DNA from: Glycine soja
Lineage: Eukaryota; Streptophyta; Magnoliopsida; Fabales; Fabaceae
Reading direction: 5' to 3'
DNA: 64,000 bases
Assembly: GCF_004193775.1 (NCBI RefSeq)
Contig: NC_041011.1
Span: forward strand, 42,167,167 to 42,231,166
The notes below the pieces were generated by a model, which worked only from the letters and a program-made list of their open reading frames with translations, ran no database searches and had not been told where the DNA came from. Within the stretch, counting starts at the first letter, position 1. Every line of letters begins with the position of its first letter. Position numbers and translations under genes: made by a program. This document shows, one piece after another, positions 40,060-50,497 of the stretch.

Positions 40060-42262
40060 CTTCTTATCATAAAAAATAATTTGTGTGAATGAACATGATT
40101 GAGGAATTTTTCATCCAGAAAATCATAATTATTGATACACGCTTCTTTTTCGAAGTAAAAACAGAATCTTGTTACAATAAAAGCAAAAGTGATAATGATT
40201 ATTCAATAATGGAAGTCGATTTCCTTTATACAAATTTTGTTCCCAATTTTTATTATCAAATTTTATCCTCCCATTTACAAAAATAACGAATTTTGCCTTG
40301 AGGTAGAAAACCTTCAACAATTAAGACATTGGTGGTGATTTTTCCTTCATACCAACACAATTGCTACAATTTTTGGACGATTTTTTCATTAATTCTGATG
40401 GTTTTTCTGTGTATAAGAGCAAAATCGGTAATGTTAAGTGTTCTTATTGAGTTCTTCACTCGTCCAATCTATTGATATATTCCTTCTCAGTATTGTGAGC
40501 TCCGTCAAAGGTGTGAGATATAAAAAGGAATTCCGATGATAAAGTAAGAGCCCGAGATGTATGTAGTGAGATTAATACAGAACTTACCTTCTGTTCTGCA
40601 ATCGTCTAGCTACCTTATAATAATATCGATCAATGAATACCGAGTAACACCCATTATGGACGTGTGTGCTTGGTGCATGTTCGGTTGGCCAAGACCCACT
40701 ACTCAGTGGATCCCTTACAGTACATTTTGTAATGGAGACAAAAAAATTGCAACTAAGCTTATGCTTAATTTTGAGGAAAGCGACAGTGGGAGCGTATAGA
40801 GAATAGGCCAAGGAGTTTCTATCTGAATCGTGGGAGCATTAATTGAGAGGTTTTTAAGAAGCAAAAGGTCAACGAGAGCATACCAGCAAACTGTCTCTGC
40901 AGATCTTTAATTTGACAGAAAATAAGTCAAACCACCCCCACATGATCCAACACTACCAGCACCAGGCTTCGGAACTCCACGACCAAAGCACAAACCATAC
41001 GTGTCTCGCTTAATGAGGTGCATGCCTTGTATTATATAGTCATGTGATTACTCCTTTCAAGAATTTGGTAGAACTCCCAGAGAAACAAAACCACTCAGAC
41101 TCACTAACCAACACAGGTTCTAGATGATTAATTTCCTTAAGTCTGTCATAAAATAATTTTATTTAACAAGACAAAACTTATTTCAATAATTTTTATCGTC
41201 TCATAGATTGATCACATGATTTTCAATTACAAGAATACCTTCCTTTCACAAGAAAAAAAAAAAAAAAACCCCACGTAGACTCATGTCATACTTAAGAATT
41301 TAACAACACAGAAATCATGGTCCTTCAATTTCATTTCCCTTAACTTACTATTAAGATTTTTCCTTTCCAATGCTAAGGAAGATGCTACTACGAGGTTTCG
41401 CGCCTTCATTGGTGACTTCTTCGTTGAGTACAAATGAATGTTGACTTTTTTAATTACTATATTGCGAATTGCGATGCATTGCATATGGTCCCTTGCTGAG
41501 TTTATTTTTTTCTTTGTACAAATCACAAGCATGGACATTAAAACAAGAGGTGAAGTTCTTAGCTGGAGCCTCAAGCAATGTCACTAGCCTAGGTGGTTTT
41601 ACTATTCTAATTGAAACTTGGTCAATAATTTGTGCATGTGGTTGTTAGCGGTTTGGCTTTTCATGACCAGTGTGATTCATGTGTACTGTTTCTATTCTTC
41701 TACATTTCCTTATCACAACTTCCATAACACGTTATGCATGGTATCATTTAGTAGTTAGAATCAACCTTTTTTAATGTTATAATTAAGATACAAGAAAGAC
41801 TTTTATACCAAAAATTCTCCAAACCGTTTGGTAATGATTTTAGTCATGAGTTATAAGAGGAGGAAGCTCTTAGAAACAAATTGTGAAACAAAAATCAATC
41901 GGAATAAAATAATTATAAATCTCAGTAACATATTTTTACTAAATTTTAATTTACTAGATTAAATATATTAAATATTTTCTGATTTTAATATCATATATTT
42001 AGCTTTTAAATAGTATTTTATTTATAAAAATATCATAAGAAAATATAAATTAAAATTGTGTATTGTTGGTATATGAAAGTACCACTTTTGGGCACACTCC
42101 AACTGGGGGAGGCAGTCCTCGCATAGGTTACACTCTCGGAGGGTGAAATGGAGATTCCCGCTCTGGCAAGTTACATGCCATTCTGATTCTAGGATGAAAT
42201 TAACAAGTTATAGCTAAGGTTACTCAAATATATATCAAATGTGTAACTTACTCAGAATAAAT

Positions 42263-42318
42263 TTAAGGCCGGCAAGCATGGGCCTTGGGCCCTTGACCCC
42301 GGCCCCCTCCCTCGAGAC

Positions 42319-42364
<46 letters not shown>
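42263..42364. repeat. GGCCC-rich piece followed by (TA)n and (GA)n
   Basis: The text GGCCGGCAAGCATGGGCC and GGCCCTTGACCCCGGCC leads into a short (TA)n run and then a (GA)n run (about 42337-42364). The GC-rich start is similar to the hAT-end-like text at 23607; a later 'CTTAGATCCGTCCTTA' near 42522 could be its other end. Confidence 0.5.
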
Positions 42365-42368
<4 letters not shown>

Positions 42369-43344
42369 CTTAATTTTTTTAGTAGTGATTAATCTTATAT
42401 CTAATTTTATAATGAAATTAATAATAAATATTTTTATGAAATTCATTGTTCATTAAATAATTATATATTGAAAATTAGATATTCATAGAATTGTCTAATT
42501 TTTTTTCCTTTTGGTGCATTCTTAGATCCGTCCTTATAACATACTAATATACTTTTTTCTAAATAAACAAGTAAATGAATGCTAACAAATGCTTAAAGGA
42601 TTTGTTGATGCGTACCCACTAGCTTGTTTGTTTGTAATGTATTATTATTTTATTGAAGAAAAAAACAAATGTGTTGATTGACTTGATTTATCCTTAAATT
42701 TAATCCAGCCCGTGCTTGGCAAATACGGTAATCTAGACAAATTAAGATAAAGACGTATGAGTAGGGATAAAATTAACAATCCTACTTCTCACTTAGATAT
42801 TTATTTGCCAAAATAATACTTTTGGCAGTAAAAGTGATTTGTATACTATTGGTGCTCTTTCTCTTTTGAATATTAAGCGTGGTCTTCACGTGTCTAGTGT
42901 GCTACCTTTAGATTAAATCAATTGAACGGCATTAATTTTCTAAATAAATTATACTTTTGATAATTATTTGAAGAGTTAGGTACATGTAGGTGTGAGACCA
43001 TGTGATAAAATATTTATACCTCCTATCTATCTATTGTAGTAGTATCAATTAAGTTGACTCGCATTGAAAAATAAATAAATTAAGTTAACTCATCTAGTTA
43101 TTTTTTTTTTCTTTTTAAAGAATCTAGTTAATCTTGAAACGGTGATACTAGGTTTATAGATTTTATTGGGAACATCACACGTCGTGTATTAAAAAGAAAT
43201 CTCACATTCCGTAAAAAAATATCTCATAATAAATGACTAAAATGAAAACGAGAAAATTAAGCCATATATTGATAATTAGAATTCAAAAGCTTAATATTTT
43301 AAGATTTTAATTTATTTTTTTTAAAAAATAGCTTTATGTTGAGT

Positions 43345-43745
43345 AATCAATGTTCTCACAAATAAGATTATTCACACCCACAAAAGATCATAAAAACACA
43401 ACAAAGATTATATCGTAGAAAAATAATAACAAATACAAAAATTTAACCTGGTTCGACACCTCTTGCCTACGTCCACAGAATCGTCTCAAAAAATATTTTA
43501 TTATCACAAAAATGATTACAAGATTGTAACTCATCAAAAATAGTGTATCACTTTACAAACCCGAGTATCCCACTCAATGGTTACAAGAAATGATAACACT
43601 TTCACACAAAGACACTTTTTTCTCGATAAAATGATTTTGGTTCACAATTTCTTTTCTCACACCCTCTTTCTTCATGTGTTGTGTTTCTTCACTAAATCTC
43701 TTCTCTATTTATAGTGAGGATTGTCAAAAATTATAATAAATATAA
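43345..43745 (-). mobile_element. Probable solo LTR, copia-like, minus orientation
   Basis: Read on the minus strand the segment has TATAAATAGAGAAG, then a run of GAAGAAA text, GTGTGAGA, and GTAGGCAAGAGGTGTCGAAC followed by CAGGTTAA. The 18442 LTR has the matching order TATAAATAGAGG, AGAAGAGAT and GTAGGCAAGATGTGTCGAAC then CATGTTAA. No internal domain or second LTR is adjacent, so a solo LTR or a truncated element fits best. Borders are approximate. Confidence 0.6.
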
Positions 43746-44229
43746 TAAATAAGCTCTCTTGAAAGTTGAAAAAAAAACAACTTTTAATGTATTCATTTAA
43801 CTAAGGTTCATATAATAAAATGTAATTTTTCACTTTGCATATAAACTGCCTAAACCTTAATGATAAAAAAATTCAATTCTCAATGTGTATGCACCTTATT
43901 TTTTGGCTTGAAACTCTACACTTTGTAACTAGTAAAAATTGGAAACTTATTTAAAATACTTGTTAAACATATTCATATAAGGTTGTATTTGAAAAAATAA
44001 ATTGAAAAATTACTTGAAAGTTGTTAGAAAAAACTATTAAGCTAGTTTACTAAATTATAAAAATTTAGTAAAGTTAGGGTATAAATAAACAACAATGATA
44101 ATAAAAGTAATAAGAATAAGAATAATAAAGATGAGGCATGCCATGAAATGAGTGTCACTTAAGTATACATTATTATATAATGAGTATGAGATACACAATT
44201 ATGGTCTAAAAAATAATAAAAATAAGATA

Positions 44230-44960
44230 AAAATAAGATAAGATTTAAAGATCACTAATATGATGAAAATATGACAACAAATTTGGGGTGTAAGATAAAC
44301 ATTTACTTTCTAATATAAAAAATGTCTCTCTAGAATAATGTATACTTATTTTGAAAATATATTTCTAAAAATACATTTTGAGAATAAGTATATATTATTC
44401 TAGAAATAATTTTTTGGGAAAGAAAAAAGTTTTCCAATGGGTGTATCTCTTTAAGGAAAATGGATATATTGGGAAATTAAACAAAAAGGGACAATGGGGT
44501 ATACTTAGAAAGTATAAGTGAAATAGAAAATACATTCTATTTATTTTTGTTCAAATTGTAGAAAGTATGCACTTTTCATGTATGTATCATCATCTTTAGA
44601 TTTAAACAACGGAAGGAAGGAAGATAAAAATAAAATTTTAGATAGAATTTAAAAATTATTAATGATAAATAAAAATAAGACTAACAAATATAAGATATAA
44701 GATAAGAGTTTATTTTCTAATATTGAGATTAACTTTTTAGAATAATATATACCTATTTTAAAAATGTATTTATGGAATTATGATACATAGGTCTGGAAAC
44801 ACATTTCCAAAATAAGTGTATTATTCAGGAAAAACATTTTTGAAAAGAAGAAAAGAACAGATTTTCAAGGGATGTATCTTTTTAAGAAAAAAAGAGTACA
44901 ATGGGCAATTAAAATATAAAAGGGGGGAATGAGTGTACTTAGCAAGTGCCTTGTAGAAAG
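44230..44960. repeat. Tandem duplication containing hairpins
   Basis: Two diverged copies of a segment of about 300 bp lie at roughly 44230-44520 and 44640-44950. Both run TTTACTTTCTAATAT-like text, an AGAATAATRTATAC block, a GGTGTATCTCTTTAAG-like block, GGGACAATGGG-like text and TGTACTTAGMAAG. Copy one holds a strong inverted repeat at 44330-44405 with arms CTAGAATAATGTATACTTAT and its near complement. No coding capacity is seen. Confidence 0.65.
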
Positions 44961-45250
44961 TGGGCTTGTGAGTTTGGACCTGAAGAAAAGTATCCAGACT
45001 CAAGAATAAAAGTCTATTGCATGCCGAAGAAAGATTGCCACGTTTGACTTAGTACGTCCTCCTAGAACTAGTCTCAATATGATTAAATTTTCTTGTAGAA
45101 TTATATATTTGAATTTAAATTTAACTTAGTCAAAATTCGAGAACATATAGAATAGAAATTAATTAATCTGATTTGTTAATATAATATACTATAGTTTTAA
45201 AATCACGTATAAATTGTTCAATTAATTTAAGAAGTGTGAAACTAAAACGA

Positions 45251-45282
<32 letters not shown>

Positions 45283-46210
45283 TTATAAACAAAAATAATT
45301 GATATAAAAATAATACTGTGTTATGTAAAATATTATTCATAAAGTCAATAAATCTTTATTATTAATATGAGTTAATACATTATTACTAAAAGGGCGTATA
45401 AATTATAAAATAATAAGAGATTTAGAAATATCTTCAAATCACACTAGGTTAATTTCTAAGATATGAACCCAGCCGTTAAAATCAATTTCAAGTTGAATGG
45501 GATTATTGAAATAGGATAGATTATGAGCATCCTTAGTTTGGACTTTGGAAAACCTCCATCTCCCGCGCTCCCCAAAAAGATGAACTCTCCAGAAAATGTT
45601 ATTATTCATTAGTATTAACTGATAATGCAGGGAAAAAGCTTAATAACGGAATACAAATGCAAATTAGTAGTATCATGTAAGAGTGACACTGATTAAGAAA
45701 GTAAAAGAAAATAAAATTATATTAAAATGTAAAAAATATTAGAAATATGATTTAAATTTAAAATTGTGTTTGTATTTTTTATAAGATTTAATTTATAATA
45801 TTTTTTTCGTTAATGAATTTTATACTGAAAATACTCTTTATTAAAAAAGAAAAGAATATTAATGAAAATGATAATTTTAAAAAAATTATAAACTTAAGAC
45901 AAATTAATTATTTTTAATCTTGATAAATTAGGTTATTTGGCTTTATATATAAATTAAAGTATATAATTTTTCAGTTTGTTTTAGCTTTAGGTAGAAGCAT
46001 ATGAGGCTTATTGTGTCACAAGGGAAATAAACACCATGGAACTTGAAAAGAAACAGGCAATTCATATTCATATCCATGATACAGGAGACACGATCGAGTA
46101 GCAAGACAAGACATAAAGATGAGCATAAATTATTATTATAGATAACATAACATTATGGGAGCAGGAAGAAGACGAGGGTGCATGTGCATGTGCATGATGA
46201 GAAAAGCAAT

Positions 46211-48922
46211 TCAAGCGATCTTGTTGTATCCAGAGTCGTTTAGTCTAGTGAGCGCCTTTTGGAGCTGGCTCCACTTCTGCTCCAAGGTTCCAATGTACCC
46301 AATCGACATCCTCACGAGCCCCGGCGAGATTCCGGCGAGCTCCTTCTCCTCAGTGCTGAGTTCACTGCTGGTGCTGCTGCCGGAGCAGGACATGAGGGTC
46401 TCGTAGTAGCCCAAGCTCACAGCCATGAAGCCGAACTGGCCGTAGTTCTGCAAGTGGCTCATGAAGCGGTTGGCCCTCTCCTCCGTTTCCATGTCCACGC
46501 ACATGAGCCCGCCGTAGCCATAGTCCTTGTTGTGCATTGATTTCAGAAGCTGGTGCTGTGGGTGCTCCTCCAGGCCCGGGTATATTACCCTCATTCCTAG
46601 CCTTTTGAGCCTCGTTGCGAACTCTAGTGCGCGGTTGCTATGCTCCTTCATTCTTAGCCCTAGGTGCGGTATTCTCTCCGAGAGTTCGAATGCCACTTTC
46701 GCATTCATTGTTGGACCCAGCAGCATTAGTGACCCTTGTTGCAGATCCATCATTGCGTTCACCAGTCTTGCGGGTCCGCACACCGCTCCTGTACTTCAAT
46801 TATGTCATTTTTTCCTTCTACCAACTAAATACATTGCTTTAATAAAGCTAAGTTTTTTCAGGAAAAGAGAATCCTCCCAAAAGCAAAATAACACGTGTCC
46901 ACGTAAACGAAAGACGAATACGATTGTTCACGTGATAGTGGTACTCAGATCATCATTCCTGGGGAAATTGGCTAGTTTTGCTTCATATTATTCGGTTAGA
47001 AAATGATTATATACTTTTAAAAATTAAATTAAATTTAATGAAGTAAAAAAAATATAAAATACTGTTTAATTCTAGAAATCTTGTAATACTTATTTTAAAA
47101 TTATATTAAAAATAATTTTTAATTGACTAATAATGCAAAAGAGCAGTTACAACAACAATATAAGAAAACGATAATATTCTTTTCATTGGTTGCCTAAATA
47201 ATAATAAATTTAATTGGTTGGACACCTATTTACACATTTCGAAGTAGATAAAATAATATATCACTCTTTTTTATTATTGTCATTTAATTTGAACATGTAA
47301 CTGATATAAGCGAAAATTAAAAAAATTTATTAATTCTAGACTCACACGTTACATTTTAAATAAAATATTATGATGCTTTTTCTTAGGAAAAACATTGGAG
47401 TAGACTGCTTAGATCATATTTTAACAAACTTCTTTATAAGAACTTTTAAAAAAACAAGACTGCAAAATCAAGTTTAATTGCTCCAGTACAATTATTCCAA
47501 CGCCGCCGGAAAAGAAAGTCGAGTTTGCATTAAACTTGTTCTTAAAAGATTTATTTTCACAGGGTCGTGTCATTCTGTCATTGTTTGGTGAAGGGTTAAG
47601 GATCTTTCGGAATCTTCTTTTCATCCTAATTATTATAATATGGAAAATGCTAATCAGTGTTTAGGACTGGTTAAATTAAAATTTAAACATTAAGTTAGCA
47701 AATCAGATGAACTGAAGTCTATATATCTTTCACCAAGATCGGTTCGAGTCCAAACAAATAATCATGTCAAAACTGTAATTGAAAAAGACGTTCATTTTTT
47801 TATTTCTCTCTCACGAAGTGTACATTCCCCCTTCCTACTGTATAAAATATAAAAAAAATTGACAGTAACTATCGATGTCCTGTTACTGATGCTTCAACAT
47901 GTGAGATGGATAGATATCATTATCATGATAAACTTGAAGAGTTGTCGTTTGTGTATTCGTGACTCGTCAAAGAAAGTAATATCTTAGTCATTATTTAATT
48001 TTAAAGAAAATTTCAGTAAACATAAATAATAACACGACAAATGATAAATGCATGCTTCTTCAAGACATGTTAATTAGTACAATTAAGATTATCATTAATA
48101 TTCTCTTGGTACTATTAAATGCTTAATTAATGAATAGCGAGAGAAAGAGTTAGGAAAGACGACAAAGATACCTGCAATGATATCGGCCCCACCGCTGATG
48201 AACTTGGAGATACTGTGAACGACAACATCAGCACCAAGACGCGCTGGCGAAAGCACCATGGGCGCGAACGTGTTGTCCACCACCACCGTCACTCCCTTCC
48301 GGTGTGCCATGTGGCACAGTTCAGGTATGTTCGCAACCGTAAGGGTGGGGTTGGAAACAGATTCGAAGTAAAGCACTTTTGTTTTCCCTTCTACTATGGC
48401 AGCATCAACCATGTCAAGATCCGTCACCTCCACGAAGCTAGTGGATATTCCGCACGTGCGCGGGAGAAAGTGTGAGAGGAGCGCGTGGGTCCCACCGTAG
48501 AGAGTTCTGGAGGCGACCACGTGTTCGCCGTGGCTGCAGAGCTGGAGGAGGACGGCGGAGATGGCGGACATGCCGCTGGCGGTGCAGTAGGCGGCCTCGG
48601 TGCCTTCGAGGGCGGCCATGAGGCGACTGAGGCTCAGCACCGTCGGGTTGAAGTGGCGGCTGTAGATGAAGAAGTCGCGGTCGGGGCCGAGTTCTCCGGC
48701 GAACATGCGCCGCATCGTCTCCGGCTCCATCACCGTGAACGTCGCCGACGCCTCGATCGACATGTTCACCCCGCCGTGCTCCCCGAACTCGTGCCGCGCG
48801 CTCGCCAGCGCCGCCGCCGGGTCCGCCTCGCCCTGCTGCAACAGCAGCTTCTTCGCCTCGCCGCCGTCCACGTCATCGGAACGGTTGCGCTTCGGTGTGG
48901 CCAAAACGTAAGTGTCCCCCAT
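46211..48922 (-). CDS. MGL: Methionine gamma-lyase
   Basis: Two minus-strand exons, 48922-48172 and 46788-46211 (TGA), join in phase (751 + 578 nt) to 442 residues, against 441 as I recall for Arabidopsis MGL (At1g64660). The PLP enzyme of the Cys/Met-metabolism family cleaves methionine to methanethiol, 2-oxobutanoate and ammonia in the cytosol and feeds isoleucine synthesis. Visible blocks are RHEFGEHGGVNMSIEASATF, YSRHFNPTVLSLSR, AYCTASGMSAIS, VVDNTFAPMVLSPARLGADV and SISKFISGGADII, whose Lys (near 240) should bind PLP; exon 2 has GPTMNAKVAFELSERIPH, FGFMAVSLGYYETLMS and ISPGLVRMSIGY. The start is the first ATG (MGDTYVLATPKR); the longer open frame begins with GTG and is leader. Exon 1 is strikingly GC-rich compared with its surroundings, which is common for first exons. 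No sign of damage. Confidence 0.96.
46789..48171 (-). other. Intron of the MGL gene
   Basis: A 1383-bp intron with GCAG/GTATCT donor and GTACAG/GA acceptor. It is AT-rich. A 67-codon minus-strand ORF at 47421-47624 inside it resembles nothing known. I see no clear transposon in it. Confidence 0.9.
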
Positions 48923-48923
48923 A

Positions 48924-48984
48924 CTGAAGGAAACTAAAAGCTTTAATATTGTGATGAATGAAAACGGAGAAAAACGTGACTTAC
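48924..48984 (-). other. Possible 61-nt leader intron of MGL
   Basis: On the minus strand a consensus donor GTAAGT (48984-48979) and an acceptor TTTCCTTCAG (ending 48924) bracket 61 nt that end one base before the start codon's preceding T. The size is at the lower limit for plant introns. The coding sequence is the same whether or not it is spliced. Confidence 0.45.
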
Positions 48985-49064
48985 TTCTTGCTACTAGTTT
49001 GGCAACTACCACTGCCACGGAAGCTCTTGTTTTCTATGTACAAATTCGTTTTGATCATAACTTG

Positions 49065-49072
49065 TATTTATA
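49065..49072 (-). promoter_or_regulatory. TATA box of MGL
   Basis: TATAAATA on the minus strand about 143 bp before the start codon; usual spacing would put the transcription start near 49035-49040. Confidence 0.6.
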
Positions 49073-50133
49073 ATTGTTTGAGGATTGATTGATAAATTAA
49101 TTGTTTTAAGTCATTTCAGCTTCATCCTCCACGTTCTTTGCTGCAAGGACAGTGGGACACCTCGTCCTTATTGCCACGTGACGAGTATTATCTTAACGAC
49201 AAAATGTAAATAAATAAATATATCTTTTAGAAAAGTATATTGTTTTAAATTAGTTTTCTTTTTTAAAATAAAAAAAAAGTTTAGCAAGTAGGTTTCTAAT
49301 TGGTAGACTTTCTTAACGGAGAGGATAGATTCAAAATTTTAAGTGGAGATCATCTTATCTAAGTTGTACTAGTATACTTGTTGGACAAACTCGTTTTGAA
49401 TGTTAATTTCTATGCATAATTGTTGGGAATATAATTGCAAACGAGGACATGGACCTCAATTTCAGCTTAATCCTTTCACGCCATATTGCTCCGTTAGACA
49501 CCTCATTCTGGCGTGAGCATTAGCAGACTTTAAAACAACTATCATTTATTGTTTTTATTTTTCTATTAATTATTATATAGTTCCAAACTTCCAGTTAGTC
49601 TCATATATAGTATCATCGAGATATATAAACTTTATTTTTATGTCTTTAATTCCAAAATTATCGCTCTTAAGTTGATTTTTAAAACTGTATTATATTTCTC
49701 TATTAATATTTTTCTCTAAGAACTTAAACATGTTTATAAATTTGTTTTTTAATTACAAGAAAATGAAGTTCAAACAATATACGAGGGAGAACATGATGCG
49801 ATGGGCGGAGAAACAAACATCTACGTCCATGTACCATACGTCACCTATACTTAACACGGTTGTCGTACGTATATATTGACTTCAACCATATATAGGGCTT
49901 AACTTTGATATTAGGATCAAATTAAGTAACGAGTATCAAAATCAAATACGTGTACGTTTAACAGTGAGGTGGGTAAACTGGTCAATCCGGTGCGTTTTTT
50001 CAAGAACTGTCAACTTGCATTTTAGTAAACGGATTGGGCTGATTTGGTTTTATGGACTAGAATGGGTAAAGTAAGGTTTAAGTTACTTCAAAGTTAGGTA
50101 TTATATTATTGGTTCCTAACTTCCTATACACGA

Positions 50134-50497
50134 GGCAATGGGACTATTTCATGCACTCTCTTGGACGACACAAATGGGATTGGAGAACATCATCTTTCAA
50201 CTAGATTGCAAGGCAAACTTGATAGATTGTAAGACAGTGGTTGATTCAATAAATGGTTCCTGCATTGGTTACCCTGTGTTTCATTTCATATTATCCAAAT
50301 GTAAAAATTCATTTTCATTTATTCTAGACTCTAGGGTGAGTTTTGTACAGAGTTAAATCAATCAAGTCGCTCATACACTAGTTAGAACATCTAAGTCTTA
50401 TGTTGGCCATTATGTTCCCAATTGTATTCTTCATTGTATTTTCTACCTTATTATGAATGAAATGCACTATGTTATGTTTTCTAAAAATAAAATAAAA
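50134..50497 (+). mobile_element. 5'-truncated LINE with RNase H fragment
   Basis: One frame reads AMGLFHALSWTTQMGLENII, then FQLDCK..VVDSIN, and after a TAA it continues INQVAHTLVRTSKSYVGHYV. This is the RNase H-like tail typical of plant LINE polyproteins (AxxxGLxxALxW, E/QLDCK, N-x-VAHxLxR). The 3' end is A-rich (CTAAAAATAAAATAAAA). Direct flanks TTCCTATACACGA (50121-50133) and TTCCTATACATGA (50498-50510) form a 13-bp target duplication with one change. The in-frame stop and truncation make it dead. Confidence 0.85.

Larger units (their letters stand above)
32300..46150. other. Large gene-poor region between BODYGUARD and MGL genes
   Basis: About 14 kb without a recognisable gene. The first kilobase is BODYGUARD promoter sequence, including CT/GA-rich microsatellite text near 32490-32640. 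Beyond it lie AT-rich DNA and transposon relics: MITE-like elements at 37896 and 39096, a hAT-like element at 39265, a solo-LTR-like piece at 43345 and a tandem duplication at 44230. Small ORFs at 34965-35454 and 40557-41574 have no support. GC-richer text at 34975-35100, 40550-40830 and 40900-41110 may be low-copy DNA but was not identified. Confidence 0.6.

Noticed and set aside
46155..47006. Plus-strand ORFs over MGL exon 2
   Set aside because: They are antisense to a well-conserved coding exon.
48485..48937. 150-codon ORF antisense to MGL exon 1
   Set aside because: It is a shadow of the GC-rich MGL exon; the Ala/Gly/Arg-rich product is typical of such mirrors.
48923..49018. N-terminal extension of MGL (32 residues)
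   Set aside because: The frame is open but starts with GTG, not ATG, and contains a likely leader intron; the known enzyme starts at the ATG used here.
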